A DNA stretch of 64,000 nucleotides from positions 28,489,294 through 28,553,293 of the forward strand of contig NC_088645.1 in the NCBI RefSeq assembly GCF_964019385.1, written 5' to 3'. The notes under the pieces are model-generated. The model did no database searches. It saw only the letters and a list, made by a program, of their open reading frames with translations, and was not told the DNA's origin. The position numbers and the translations under genes were made by a program. The DNA comes from Sycon ciliatum. Lineage: Eukaryota; Porifera; Calcarea; Leucosolenida; Sycettidae. Shown one piece after another: positions 1 through 10,500 of this stretch; the first letter of the stretch is position 1, and every line of letters starts with the position of its first letter.

Positions 1-1515
1 TGAGAGTATCTACGGGATATGGGAACTCCAGCTCAGGTCGTCGTAGATGGTAACACTCAGGTAACTTGCTGAGGACAACGTAGCAGATTCATCCCTATTA
101 CAGCGGACGAGACAAAGTGGGTTTGACTGCGCTCGTGGCTTTACGAACATGAAGTGGGCTTTTCTCTTACTAAGGAGGAGCTCGATTTCCTCCAGCCATT
201 TAGCGAGCTTGGTGATGCCCTCCAAGAGAGTCTGAACAGAGAACAATGGGTCTGAGTGTGAAAAGTCAATGATGATGTCGTCTGCAAACTCCTGGTGGAT
301 AATGGTGAGCAGGACTTCATTTTTAGCGTGTATGTACAAAACAAACAGAAGCGGACAGATGACAGTTCCTTGTGGCACACATCTGCTGCTGGACACTTCA
401 GCAGACAGCTTTCTGCCAACTTTTATCCGTTGGTGACTACCCGTCAAGTAGCTGATGAAACAGTCAAAGATGATACCATGAAAAGTTCAAAAACCCAGTG
501 AATGCTGCTCTATGATGAGGCATTGATGTTGGACTTGGTCGATTGCTTTCGACATATCAATCATGACATAGTCAGTAGTTCACGTCTGGATCTGTGCGTC
601 CTCCCATAGGTCCACTGCTCGCACAAGCGCATCCTCCGTCGAGCGACCGAAGCGGTATGCATATTGCGTGGTAGGGAGCAAGCCTTTCTCGTTGAGGTAT
701 TTGTTCAGTTGGTCCTTGACAATTTTCTCTCAAGCATAGTTCACAAGCGACGCAACGGTGACGGTGCAGGACTTACGGGCCTGTTGGGACGGCTGAGGCG
801 AGCGGTAAAATCTTGTACGATTCCAACTTTTCCCTCCACTTCAAGATCAGTACGTTAGTACGCTGTGTTCCCGATCCTGGTGTTCACATTGGACGCTGTC
901 AGACAGTCCTGTCCCTTCCAGTCGATTCTTACGTTGCGTCCCGTCCCGCCCCGTCGAGTGTGAACTAGGCGGGACACGATCGAAACCAGAGGTATCGCCG
1001 GGACTACCGTTATGGCGACGGTCGGTGTCCCCACTTTGAAAAGGGGAGAAACATAAGAGAGCTTGAATGCAGCTGGCACTTTCCCTGGTCACAAGGACTC
1101 GTAAAGAAGTCACTGAAGGAAAGGGCAAATGTGTAAGAGGTCATTTTAAGGGCCAATTCTGGAAGACCGTCACACCCCGTACTTAGCTTGCGCTACCCTG
1201 AGCGAGCAGCTTGTTTACTTGGGCTGGGGTCAATGATTGTAAGCGGAGAATACCCTTAAGAGGACTTGTGGTCCGTCACGACTTAGCCGGACCTTGTGCT
1301 GAGGTTGTCGAACGATGCCTGAGGTTCTTGTTGCGACTTTGATCGGCCAGTAACTTAGTCGATAGTTCGCAGAGCAAATTCATGTGCATGTGTACTGAAT
1401 GACTTAGGAATGGCTTTACAACCGCTGGCGGACCAGTTAGTCTCTCTGGCTCTTTTGTGAACCGTGAATATTTCTCCACAGATCTGATGTTATGCCATTC
1501 TCTTTCTTGTTTCAC
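1..1515 (-). pseudogene. Decayed LINE (non-LTR retrotransposon) reverse transcriptase
   Basis: Read on the minus strand from about 1515 down to the window edge, pieces of a non-LTR reverse transcriptase appear in order but in shifting frames. First comes a pre-RT linker (QVNKLLAQGSAS near 1220). Then the FKLSYVSPLF segment near 1060, an LNKYLNEKGLLPTTQYAYR-like stretch near 680, a VPQGT block near 380, the catalytic FADDIII box near 285, and a YLSVTIYDDLSWSSHI stretch near 40. RT order and motif spacing are normal for a LINE, but stops and frameshifts break it at several points. The fragment continues beyond the left edge. The clade cannot be fixed from this piece. Confidence 0.8.
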
Positions 1516-1541
1516 TGCTCATGTTTGTTTTAATCTTTCAG

Positions 1542-1601
1542 TCAACTCAACACCTGGATCAACAACAGGATCAACACGTGAATCCTGCACGACAACTAGC
1601 G
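1542..1601 (+). CDS. Receptor gene 1: Ser/Thr-rich stalk exon
   Basis: This is a 60-bp candidate exon between a pyrimidine-rich acceptor (…ctttcag) and a donor (gtacgt). Both boundaries fall in phase 1, matching every other module exon in the window. The open frame reads as a Ser/Thr/Gly-rich linker (NSTPGSTTGSTRESCTTTS), the sort of O-glycosylated stalk that sits just outside a membrane. The next exon I can place on the same strand is the transmembrane/tail exon at 4237, whose start is also phase 1. The upstream part of the gene lies off the window. A chance open frame is possible at this length. Confidence 0.45.
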
Positions 1602-1985
1602 GTACGTACAATCTCAAATGAGTTGAAGAAATCAAGTTGTATAAGACAGTAGTAGTACTCTATTATTTTAAAACATCGTGGAGGAAACAAAAGCCGTAGT
1701 ATTGAAATGAAAACAAGTATTGAAAATCAACTATTCAATGCTTTAAGGGAAAGACACAAACAGGAAAAGTCTGAAGCCAAAATTGACTGCCATCAGACAA
1801 GGGGACCACCAAGATTCGAACCATGAATCTTCGCTTGAAGCCAGTGATGCTCTAACCACTGAGCTAAGATGTAGACGTCATCAGAACAGAGACCGTTGAC
1901 CACTTTCTTCAGACTACGTAACTCACACTTCCTGTGAATCCTAACTGGCGGGTGGGACACTGTAACTTGGGGCTCCCCGCGTCTT

Positions 1986-2626
1986 TACAGCCTCTTTTAC
2001 GGGCAAAATAAACACAATGAATATTTTTCCCAAGTGTTCCAAAAATTGCAACTCTAAGTTCTAGAAAGAAAGAAAAAAAAAGAAAAAACAAGCAAAAAAA
2101 CAAAACAGCATCATAATGTATACACCTACTTAAGTAAACAGCAGCAAGTTCAACTTCAAGTCAATATTCCACTCACTGATACCGCTCGTGCACGCTAAGC
2201 CCTTACCTGGGCCTCTACCACTGCCACCGCAGCAGAGGTATCACCCACAGCCACGGCAGACTGGCTAGAGAGCCTTCTGCACCCTCGGAGGCACATGATG
2301 CAGGACCGCAAGAAGGAAAAAGCGATCCTGCACCTGATGAAAGCCATCACATGAGAGTACTGCTCCCTCTTTTTGTCGCCAACAGAGAGGCCACTCGTTT
2401 GTAGAGGGCCGTTGCTGCCTTGCCCATGCCTCCGCTCGCAGACATCACAGCCGGGACAAAAGCGGCATACTCCACTTGTCTCACTCTCTCTTCGTAGTGC
2501 CTTCTTTTCTCTCGTTCGTGTCGATGATACAGAGTAGTACGTGGTGCACACTGATTTGAGCGAGCATAAGGATTAAAAACCCGTACATCAATACGGGTTC
2601 GCTCAAATCGACTGCCCCACAACCAC
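1986..2626 (-). mobile_element. 5'-truncated retroposon fragment with 15-bp target duplication
   Basis: Minus-strand coding text is the conserved region found after the RT domain in many marine-invertebrate retroelement proteins: VRVFNPYARSN, the Arg/Glu-rich RREKRRHYEERVRQVE-type helix, VMSASGGMG, and a CLRGCR end. It is split between two frames by a frameshift near 2350-2400. The 15-bp sequence GGCTCCCCGCGTCTT occurs directly before (1971-1985) and after (2627-2641) the fragment, as expected for target-primed insertion. The 3' untranslated part (near 1987-2010) matches that of the related insertions at 44545-45180 and 46831-47466, so all three are one family. Unlike those two, this copy has no long poly(A) tail. 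Confidence 0.7.
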
Positions 2627-2641
2627 GGCTCCCCGCGTCTT

Positions 2642-4236
2642 AGTTAGTACGTGAAGTGTGTGGGTTACAGTGAATTATTGTTCGGCCATAACAAACGAAT
2701 AGTTTATTTTAATGTAAAATTATTATGTAGGTAGAATGAATAGTTTTTTTGCAGCAACTGTAAAATACTGATAAAACAGGTGAAACTCGATCCAAGCACC
2801 TTTCAAAATTAGTTTGTATTTTCAAGTTTCTCAGAGGTTTTAGCTCTCAGGCACCTGTATCTCGCTGGAGGTAGCGGCACATAAGTCGGTCGACGCACCC
2901 TTACACCATGCGCCCGAGTCCAAACCAAAAAACTGTCCAGCCGATCCACGGACCGCCAGGGCTGTTTTCTTTATCAAGTCCTGGAAGCAACACATCCGGA
3001 CTTGGCACAACAGGCGCGAGGTGTTTCTGACGCAGAATATCACCAACCCCGCAATCAGTGCCGCCCACTGGCAAAGACTGCTCTTTCCCGCAATACCTGT
3101 GTAACAGCGTGAATGCGAGTGCTGAATTACAGCTGTAACGTGCCAGCTTACTCTTACTAGGCTACGGTCTGTTAGCGCGATGTGCACCTGCAATTCATCT
3201 ATACAATAGCATTATTGTTCTAAGAACAGTGTCGAATCTACCAACTCTGTCCTTCTGTGTGCGCTGAACGGTTACAAACTGAGTATATGAACGGCTGCTG
3301 TAACTCTGCCCTGGTCCCTACGTTTACCAAACTGGCGTAGTCGATCATCATCAAAGCAATCCCCTATGACCAGACCTACCCGTAAACCCAGGTTGGATAG
3401 TGTCGCTCTCGTCGAGGAGCTCAGTAAGATTTCCACCTTTCCATAACCCAAGACGACGCGCCAAGTGTTTGGCGCACTTCTTGGCCGCAGTGGCACGCCC
3501 CACGCGTTGTAGTAATAAAGAGGGTAGCTTGAAGACTCTATACAAGGAATCACTATCCACACTCTGAGATATATTGGTTTTTCGTAGTTCTATAGCGAGC
3601 ACAGAACAAAAGTATTGCCGGAGGCGCCATTGCGCAGAACAAAAAGATTTTGTTGCCATCAAGTAACCTTGTAAAAGGTACATATGACAGTATCGCATAA
3701 TAGGCCTGGAGGGTATGCCTTCCTTTGAGGGCATTGAGACAGGTGCATTATCCGACCCATTAGTAGGGCCTTCACTATGCGGTCAGTCAACACAATGAGG
3801 CCGCCCGGAACATTTCAGATCAGGCAAGCGCCCATCCATAGCCATTTTTGTAGGGTTCTCAGAAATCTGTCAACATTCTGGGGAAACCGATCATAATATT
3901 TGATTATATTATCTTCATTATTGGCCATGGGCCACCGTAGAAATATAGAATAATGTAATAATAGGTTCCGCAGAAAGGCGTGTATGCATTGTCATTGCGC
4001 CAGGTGTGTTTCCAACAGTTCCATACAATTTGCGTGAAAAATATGAATACAGCACGTTCGGATTTTCCATTCAGTTCTCATGACCTTTTTTTTACTTCCA
4101 AAGCTGTACATTGTGATGGAAAGCCATAAAAAATAAAAACAACTCTGTTCAGGTATCCAAAAAATTGAGTTTAAAACGCATGCACGGTGTCTGTAGATGT
4201 TGGAACGTACAATGTGCTGTGTTCTCTCACCTACAG
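2642..4236. other. Non-coding stretch, mostly intron of receptor gene 1
   Basis: Apart from the RT fragment at 3272-3734 I see no supported gene. The last ~50 bases before 4237 closely resemble the intron end before the paralogous tail exon at 38969 (shared ctgtagat-ttgga pattern), showing that the duplication of the two receptor 3' ends included intron sequence. Confidence 0.5.
3272..3734 (-). pseudogene. Fragment upstream of an RT domain (retroelement), frameshifted
   Basis: The minus strand reads ARRLGLWKGGNLTELLDE followed, after a frameshift near 3360, by QFGKRRDQGRVTAAVHILS. This pair resembles the region before the RT core in the large retroelement proteins of cnidarians and sponges (an ALxRRLxxWxxGDxxxLLxE block followed by FAxLMxxGKVxAAxRLL). 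It may come from the same family whose C-terminal part lies at 1986-2626, but the two pieces are out of order and separated, so they need not be one insertion. Assignment rests on motif memory only. Confidence 0.4.
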
Positions 4237-4511
4237 CGGAAAATCAAACTCAGACGTCATACACACTTGGCAGTGTGATCGGCGGTGTTGTCGGCGGAAT
4301 CTTTATCGGGGTAATAGCAACGATGGTGGTGGCCACAATAACAAATCGGAAGATACAAAGCAAACTGATTCAGCCTGAAGTTCCGAGTCAGACACAAAAT
4401 GCAGCCTATGAAGACGCTGATGTTGCGGAGAGTTCCCTTACCAAAAGTGATGCTTATGGTGTCGTAGAATCCGCCCCGCAACCACAGTATGAATTTGTTT
4501 GCCCGCAGTAA
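4237..4511 (+). CDS. Receptor gene 1: transmembrane and cytoplasmic-tail exon
   Basis: This is the terminal exon of a type I membrane receptor. It opens after a ctacag acceptor in phase 1 and ends at a TAA stop at 4509-4511. After a short Gln/Thr-rich juxtamembrane piece comes a hydrophobic, Gly/Ile/Val-rich transmembrane helix of about 24 residues. A basic stop-transfer signal (NRKIQSK) follows, then a short tail with three tyrosines in NAAYEDAD, DAYGVV and PQYEFV contexts. Two are YxxV-type sites that could serve as SH2 or endocytic signals; that is inference. A paralogous exon at 38969-39228 has nearly the same tail. No kinase or other catalytic domain is present in the tail. Confidence 0.75.
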
Positions 4512-5434
4512 CTCACTGATTGGGTGCATTTCATCATTTTCTGTAATTTGGTTTGCTTCTCTGTGTTCTTTGCCTATTGTTTTTCCTCAGCACAATTCAT
4601 CTCAGTATAAATTCTTGCATTTTTACCCCGTTGCATCGATTTTCCTAATACGTTTTTTGACAATTCCTCAGTTTGGTGTTTAGTTTTTAATAGTTTTATT
4701 CCAAGAAATACGTGGCTGGGGCAGCCAATGACCACTTTTCGTGGCGATTGCAGGTTATTTTATAGCCAACCACAGCGTACTCTCCATCGCATCCTCTATT
4801 CTCATTCTATCTTTGGATTATGTTGCTCTCCTAACGTGGTCCCAGGGAATTCAGGGATTGACTTAAGGGCCGTCGCTCTTTTTCTTGCTGCTCAAAAGAG
4901 TTCATTTCAAAATCGATTCCTTTAACTCACGTTGTCCTCAGCGCAGCAAACAACTCATCTATAGGTAGGCTAATCACACACTTCAACAACTTCCCCCAAG
5001 CAAAACTTGCCATTAATCTCGTTAATCCTTTTTCCAGGGTTATTGGAGGCACTTAATATGTAGATTGTTTTCCATCAAGTAACTTGTAATGTTGTTTCTT
5101 CTTTTCTAATATTCTCTGACCTACTCCATATGCATACACACACTTCACCTCGTCCTTTCTTCTCAATTCCTATTCCGCGATTATTTCTCACTTTTCTCGT
5201 TTAAAACTGGTTCATGTTTCTTTACGTTTTCAAGATGTGTTTTTCCAAGTACATGTAAAAATTAAATTTCACGGTTCGCGTGAGACTCGGCTGGAAGCAC
5301 ATGTAGGTTGCTAAATAAATATGAAACTCCATTGGAAAAAGAATGTGATTGATGCATAGGGCGTTTGGGATTGCAATAAACAGAACCAGCTAAATCCTCA
5401 TTTCATGAAGGTGTTATTGATATGTCAAAACATA
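4512..5434. other. 3' flank of receptor gene 1, no gene seen
   Basis: AT-rich sequence after the receptor stop codon, presumably 3' UTR and intergenic DNA. Only short unsupported open frames occur here. Confidence 0.4.
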
Positions 5435-5775
5435 TGTAATAGGTAGCCGAGTGGTAGGCGCGGTGAAATCAACAATAATTACTTTTATTCTACTTTCAGG
5501 TACACACCTGAGATATAATCGTTCGTGAAAGAAGATGCGGCAAAATAACTGACTTTCTCTCCGGTGCTCACCTAGAGGCTGAATCCTTATTCTTCGAGTT
5601 AGCTTTCATTGCTATCCAATCTAATCTAATCTTCTCTTCATCAAAACAGAAATGCGCAGCCGCTTATATGCAGCAGACGACGTAAGCTTTCATACGGAGA
5701 TACACTAAATATACATCAGGCAAGCTCCGTATTAGTTCCGTACTGCTTCCGTATTGGTCGGGCAGGGATACTACA
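5435..5775 (-). repeat. 3' LTR of the short LTR element
   Basis: 341-bp LTR, nearly identical to the copy at 6683-7023, which suggests a recent insertion. One difference I noticed is in the ACGTAAGC/ACGTACGC stretch near 5680 and 6930. A related but diverged LTR lies at 36926-37255. Confidence 0.88.
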
Positions 5776-6331
5776 CCCTCCCTTCCTACAGATAATCACG
5801 CCCTCGTGATTTTCAAAAATTAGTGAAGAGTTACGAACTCAGCGTCAACCGGAAGATGGCAAATTATATCGGAAATGATAACGTTTAGAGTAGACAGAAG
5901 AAATGAACTGATAACAAATCATAAAGTAGAAGCACACCAGGTTCACACGATCTCACGGGGTCAAAAGGGGAAAGAACTGTCCTCCAAATAGGACCTGAAG
6001 CCACAGCACTCTTGCTGCACTACGCTGGCACAACCCGCCAGGAACATCGCAGTTCAAAAACCGAACTGAATACACTATAACTATAAGGGGTGTTGTCACA
6101 CACATTGTCCCACGTTAGCTGGGTAAGCCGTGGCTCACCATGATCAGACGCCTACCAAACTAAACTGGATTCACACACTCGCATAAAGGAAGACTGAAGA
6201 GAACAGGGAGACTGAAGGAAGACAGGAAAGAAAATGCCATACCTGGAATCAGCGTTAGTAACCACGGCGGCGGCTGGAGCTATGGCGGAGGGCGAGCCAG
6301 GTTTTATCTTCATCTTGGTTGAGCCGGTGAC

Positions 6332-6589
6332 TCAGAGCGGCTGCTGGTCTTGGTGAATACCCTCCTTGTCTTGGGCAGCAGCCTGCCTGTTGTCGTCCTC
6401 ATCAGCTTCGCCATCACCACCGGTAGTATACATGTACGTAGCGGGTCGCTTGGAATCGCCATCGGAGTCTCCAGTGAGTGCCATGCGGAGAGAAGGGTGA
6501 TCTACGCTAGCACCCTGACTGTGCTGCAGGCTAATAGTAATATTATCAATCAGGGCCAAGCCCAGGAAGGCAAGAAACATGATTCTCAT
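6332..6589 (-). CDS. Small putative secreted protein carried by the LTR element
   Basis: An 85-residue ORF starts at the ATG at 6589; a longer reading would need a GTG at 6604. The N-terminus (MRIMFLAFLGLALIDNITIS) looks like a signal peptide: one basic residue, a hydrophobic core of about 12, then a more polar stretch. The rest is hydrophilic and acidic, rich in Asp, Glu, Gly and Gln, with no Cys. It is the only sensible ORF between the two LTRs, lies in the sense orientation of the element, and starts about 95 bases from the 5' LTR. It does not resemble gag, protease, RT or integrase. It could be a transduced host gene fragment or a chance ORF in a deletion derivative. No function is assigned. 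Confidence 0.45.
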   Translation of the reverse strand: MRIMFLAFLGLALIDNITISLQHSQGASVDHPSLRMALTGDSDGDSKRPATYMYTTGGDGEADEDDNRQAAAQDKEGIHQDQQPL

Positions 6590-6682
6590 CTTGATTCGTC
6601 GCACGGAGCTGTAGCGGGTTGAGGCATCGGAGTCTGGGGTCGAATCACGTTGTTTTATTTAAAACTACACCGCTGCCACCAA

Positions 6683-7023
6683 TGTAATAGGTAGCCGAGT
6701 GGTAGGCGCGGTGAAATCAACAATAATTACTTTTATTCTACTTTCAGGTACACACCTGAGATATAATCGTTCGTGAAAGAAGATGCGGCAAAATAACTGA
6801 CTTTCTCTCCGGTGCTCACCTAGAGGCTGAATCCTTATTCTTCGAGTTAGCTTTCATTGCTATCCAATCTAATCTAATCTTCTCTTCATCAAAACAGAAA
6901 TGCGCAGCCGCTTATATGCAGCAGACGACGTACGCTTTCATACGGAGATACACTAAATATACATCAGGCAAGCTCCGTATTAGTTCCGTACTGCTTCCGT
7001 ATTGGTCGGGCAGGGATACTACA
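6683..7023 (-). repeat. 5' LTR of the short LTR element
   Basis: 341-bp LTR, adjacent on its inner side to a tRNA-Leu-type primer-binding site at about 6667-6682. The LTR end next to the primer-binding site, read on the plus strand, also resembles the 5' half of tRNA-Leu (GGTAGCCGAGTGGTAGGCGC). Confidence 0.88.
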
Positions 7024-7402
7024 CATATTCTTGTGAAAATGGTGACGGACAAAGAAATACAATGAATGTGATGGGAATGTAATGTGAAGAACAATAATAG
7101 GAACGATGAGAAATATCTTACCGTACTCTCGCGATTGAGAGCCCTCTCTTGAATAGTGCCCCGAGAGCTTGTAACCATGAGCAAGTGCACGTTTGATGTT
7201 CGTTTGCTGTTGTTCTTGTCCTTACCATTGTACTGGTGGTTTCAGGATCAAGATGACAGTTCTTGTTGCCGTTCCTGTTGAGTCGGGATAGTGTATAGTG
7301 AACGTTTGGCTCTGTTGTTCTTTTCTGCCTTTGTTTTTATGCTGGATGACCTACATTTACCAGCATTGAAAAGTGCCCTCTCTTGTAGTACCCTCTCTTC
7401 AG
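7024..7402. other. Repeat-derived, no gene
   Basis: Contains a 41-bp stretch (7254-7294) that recurs at 7466-7506 (GTTCTTGTTGCC and GAGTCGGGATAGTGTA in both) and several short CTCTCTTG/AGTGCCCC motifs, so it is probably old repeat debris. Confidence 0.4.
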
Positions 7403-7900
7403 TTAAATAGTGCCCCATCTGTATCTAAATGCAAATTGAACAAATAGTGCCCAAGGGGCACTAATCACAGTTCTTGTTGCCATTCCTAGTGAGTCGGGAT
7501 AGTGTAAAAGCCAGCATTGCGGATGTATTGCCTTGATGGCTCGCTCCTGCACCCAGTCCAGCCGATTCAAGTGGGAAAGAGCTGCCCCCATCCAGACGAT
7601 TGGGCAGTACTCCATAACCGGCCGGACAACGGCTTTGTAGGCTCAAAGCCAGGCAGGAATAGTCAGCAAGTGAAATGCCTTGCGCAAGGCTCCAAGTCTC
7701 TCCGTTGCTCGTACTACAACAGTTCGGATATGCTGGCTGAATTTTAGCTGATGGTCAAACGTGACGCCGAGTACTTTGATGGAGGGCTGCTCCTCGACAG
7801 GAGTTCCATTGAAGACAATGGGGGTATCGGCCAGTCCCGACGATGGGGGAAATTGTAAGGGCCTGAGATTAGTGCCCTATTATAGAGCCCCACCTGTGAT
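7403..7900 (-). pseudogene. LINE C-terminal fragment
   Basis: The minus strand reads, across frame changes, a TLKVLGVTF-like block, an RATERLGALRKAFHL block and then MEYCPIVWMGAALSHLNRLD and WVQERAIKAI. This is the classic region after the RT core in non-LTR elements (YxLxRSxLEYxxxxWxGxxxxHLxxLDxxQxRAxRxI). Stop codons and a frameshift interrupt it. Confidence 0.75.
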
Positions 7901-8511
7901 GCACATTGAACAAATTCTGCCGAATGGGTATTAATCAGGCGGGTACGGTACATATCGCGTATAAAGTATAAGTTCTTCGAGACAGGAAACGTATGAAATA
8001 AATAAAAAAAACTACAAATCTCAAGCTATGGGCGACACCGTGCTCGGTGTCTCGGCCATCTGAACCTGTTAGAAACTATTTATATTGTATTAGTATTATT
8101 CTTTTATTCCACGATGGCGTGCCGCCAATAAGGACGATTGATAAGTGCTATAGAACTGGTATTAGCCAGAAACAGCTAGATGGAAATTAACCGGGGAGGC
8201 AAAAAGCAATGGATGGTACCCAGCTACCGTTGCGTAAAAAAGCAAGATGTAATATTTCTCAAGTTGTAGACTAACACTCCTGACCCCACTACTTAATATC
8301 ACGGTGGCATGGTAAATGATTAAAACACAACACCAAAAAATGAAAACATTTGTATGCAGAAAGGAAAAGGACATATGGAAACGAGTTATGAGTAACTCTC
8401 CACCACGGTAACTAGATAGTCAGAAAGTGAAACAACTAGGCAAAAAACTGGCAGAGTACTGAGACATTCGACGTCCTGACACCAAGCTTCAACATCGGAG
8501 CACTATGGAGG

Positions 8512-9007
8512 TTGCGTGGCTGCTTGACTCATCAGAGCCGAATTCTCTACTTTAAAGCGACCATCATGTCAGACCTGATGCACGGATCCAATGCGTTTTC
8601 CCAGCTTCTTACTGCCAACCAATTGGATCGGCTACAAGTCATGCAGAATCGGGAGGCAAGGGCGGTTTTCGGACTCTCGTATCACACCTCCGCGAACCCT
8701 CCTACTGAAATTGGACACCTACAGAATATCCGAGATATTCAGGCAGAAGTTCATCGTTCTTGTCTGGACGTCTCGGAATGGGCAAGCAAGCTCCGATCTG
8801 CAAGCCCTCGTAGTTCCTTTGTCAGCTGGCCCAGCTAGGTTGCACTCCACCATGGGTCTGCGCCAACCGCCAGTTTGCACCAGGTTCGGCAAGGGTCGAC
8901 TCGCGTTCCGGAGCGCCCAGCTGTGGAACACCTTGCCAAGCCATAATTATGCGTGCCATCTTCACGCTCCGCAAGTTCCGCGCCAGCAAGATCCCGCACA
9001 CCCTTAG
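8512..9007 (+). pseudogene. LINE C-terminal fragment
   Basis: Plus-strand frames show LTANQLDRLQVMQNREARAV followed in another frame by RFGKGRLAFRSAQLWNTLPS. These are the end of a non-LTR polyprotein: the LxRLQxxQNRAARxV block and the FRxxxLWNxLP block. The order is right, but a frameshift separates the blocks and no RT core is left. Confidence 0.72.
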
Positions 9008-10135
9008 TACCTAGAGTACCAAACGTCTTGTTTGATGATCCGCTGGCTTAGTATTTCTCCACCTCTATCCTTATTACATCCCTCCCCAATTTTATTAATT
9101 ACTGCTTTCTATCTGCATTCGCCACCTTTTCATTGTGCAGATCTGCCCGTTTGGTTTGCGAATTAAAATAAGCATAACAATAACATATCTCCGTAGCGCT
9201 AACCGACAGCCTTCCAACTTGGAAGGTTCAAGGTTATGGAAAGACCAAAGAGGGGAAGGCAGGCGCAACGAAAACGAGCACAAGCTACAGTCCCAACGGA
9301 ACAAAGATGGTCGATTGTTACCGGACGATGACAAGACCAGTAGGATATTTGACAAAGTGGTCTAACTACAATTCGAAGCAGCAAAGCAGCACACCACCCA
9401 ACTTGAGTGGGTCATATAATATATCAAAGATAAGTAAAGAAGGGGGAGCGTGGCGAAAACGAATTGTACAAGCCGAAAGCCAAACTCCTACACTACTCCT
9501 CATGCATGAAAAATTAATTGTGATGGACTAGTTGACTACAAAACAAGATTTCAGTTTTTTGCCTAGTTGTTGCACTTTCTGACTGTATATAGTATCTAGT
9601 TACAGTGGGGGAGAGTTAATCTTAACTCGTTTCCATATGTTCTTTTCCTTTCTACTTTTATTATTGGCTCAATACCGGAGTTTCAAATAAATTGCACATC
9701 TGATGAGCCGTCATGAACCATACAGCGAAACTTACGTCGTGTGATGCTTTATAACGGTCTGTTTTGAAATTTGTTAATCAGGACAACGATGCTTCCTGAA
9801 GAGCGTTGTACGAAGGCTAGTTCGATGCATTCTTATATTGCTCATCGCTCCTATCATTGTTAAAGAGAAAAGGTCGTATGCGCTACGAATAACGAAAGCT
9901 TATGACTGACTATATTTTTTTATTTTTTATTTTGAAAGAACACAAAGCCGGCTCGAGACAAAAAAAGAACAAGAAAGATAACAAAGTTGCATGCAGGGAG
10001 AACGAAGAAATGACTAGAACACAGAAATTGAGGGTTGACAGAACTAACAACAGTTAAAATAAATTAATAAAAAATCATTTTTAAATTTACTATTGAGTCT
10101 GGGCTGATTAATAGTATCTACTAGCTCAGCTGTGT
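9008..10135. other. No gene seen
   Basis: AT-rich, with short open frames only; antisense and sense frames at 9095-9530 overlap each other with no recognisable domain. Confidence 0.4.
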
Positions 10136-10235
10136 AGGTGGGGCGTTGTGGATTCCTCCGACCAAAGGTCTCCGTATAATGGCACTCCAGGCGCACCAGG
10201 GGGGAGTTAAAAAAAAGAAAGAAAGAAGAAAGAGT
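10136..10235 (-). repeat. LINE-type 3' UTR repeat, copy 1
   Basis: A roughly 100-bp block with the pattern GTGG-CTCCGACCAAAGGTCTCCG-GGCACTCCAGGCGCACCA recurs at 12440-12545 and 16072-16165, each time in the same orientation. The shared shape and dispersed positions suggest 3' ends of one truncated retroelement family. The family itself is not identified. Confidence 0.5.
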
Positions 10236-10500
10236 TAGGCCATCAGGCAATATGCTAGTCTGTGGTGTACATGTCGCCAGCAGTCCTACAAGTTTGCTCC
10301 AGGAGGTACTTGTACACTGCTACTTTGAAGCGTTGCAGCGCTGCCTTGGATGGAGGACCTTCCCTCATCCAGGCCAGTGTGGTTGGGCATCATCTGTTGC
10401 TTCTGCCAATTCATGGTATAGTTCACCTGAAAATATAAACCCACGGAGATTTGTAGCAATGAGCTTTCACCAATGTAATTTGTGTCTAATTGCATCTGTT

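Larger units (their letters stand above)
5435..7023 (-). mobile_element. Complete short non-autonomous LTR retrotransposon
   Basis: Two 341-bp direct repeats (5435-5775 and 6683-7023) start with TG and end with CA when read on the minus strand. They are flanked by a 4-bp duplication CATA (5431-5434, 7024-7027). On the minus strand the primer-binding site TGGTGGCAGCGGTG begins within 2 bases of the 5' LTR and complements the 3' end of tRNA-Leu (known tRNA-Leu ends ...CACCGCTGCCA plus CCA). A polypurine run, AGGAAGGGAGGG, abuts the 3' LTR at 5776-5789. The LTRs contain a TATA-like CATATAAG and an AATAAA signal. Only 907 bp lie between the LTRs, with no gag or pol. The single reasonable ORF is at 6332-6589. 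Confidence 0.88.

Noticed and set aside
1806-1880. Minus-strand tRNA-like sequence with TTAGCTCAGTGGTTAGAGCAT and GGTTCGAATC boxes
   Set aside because: Boxes A and B are good, but the T stem and acceptor stem do not pair, so at most it is a tRNA-derived relic.
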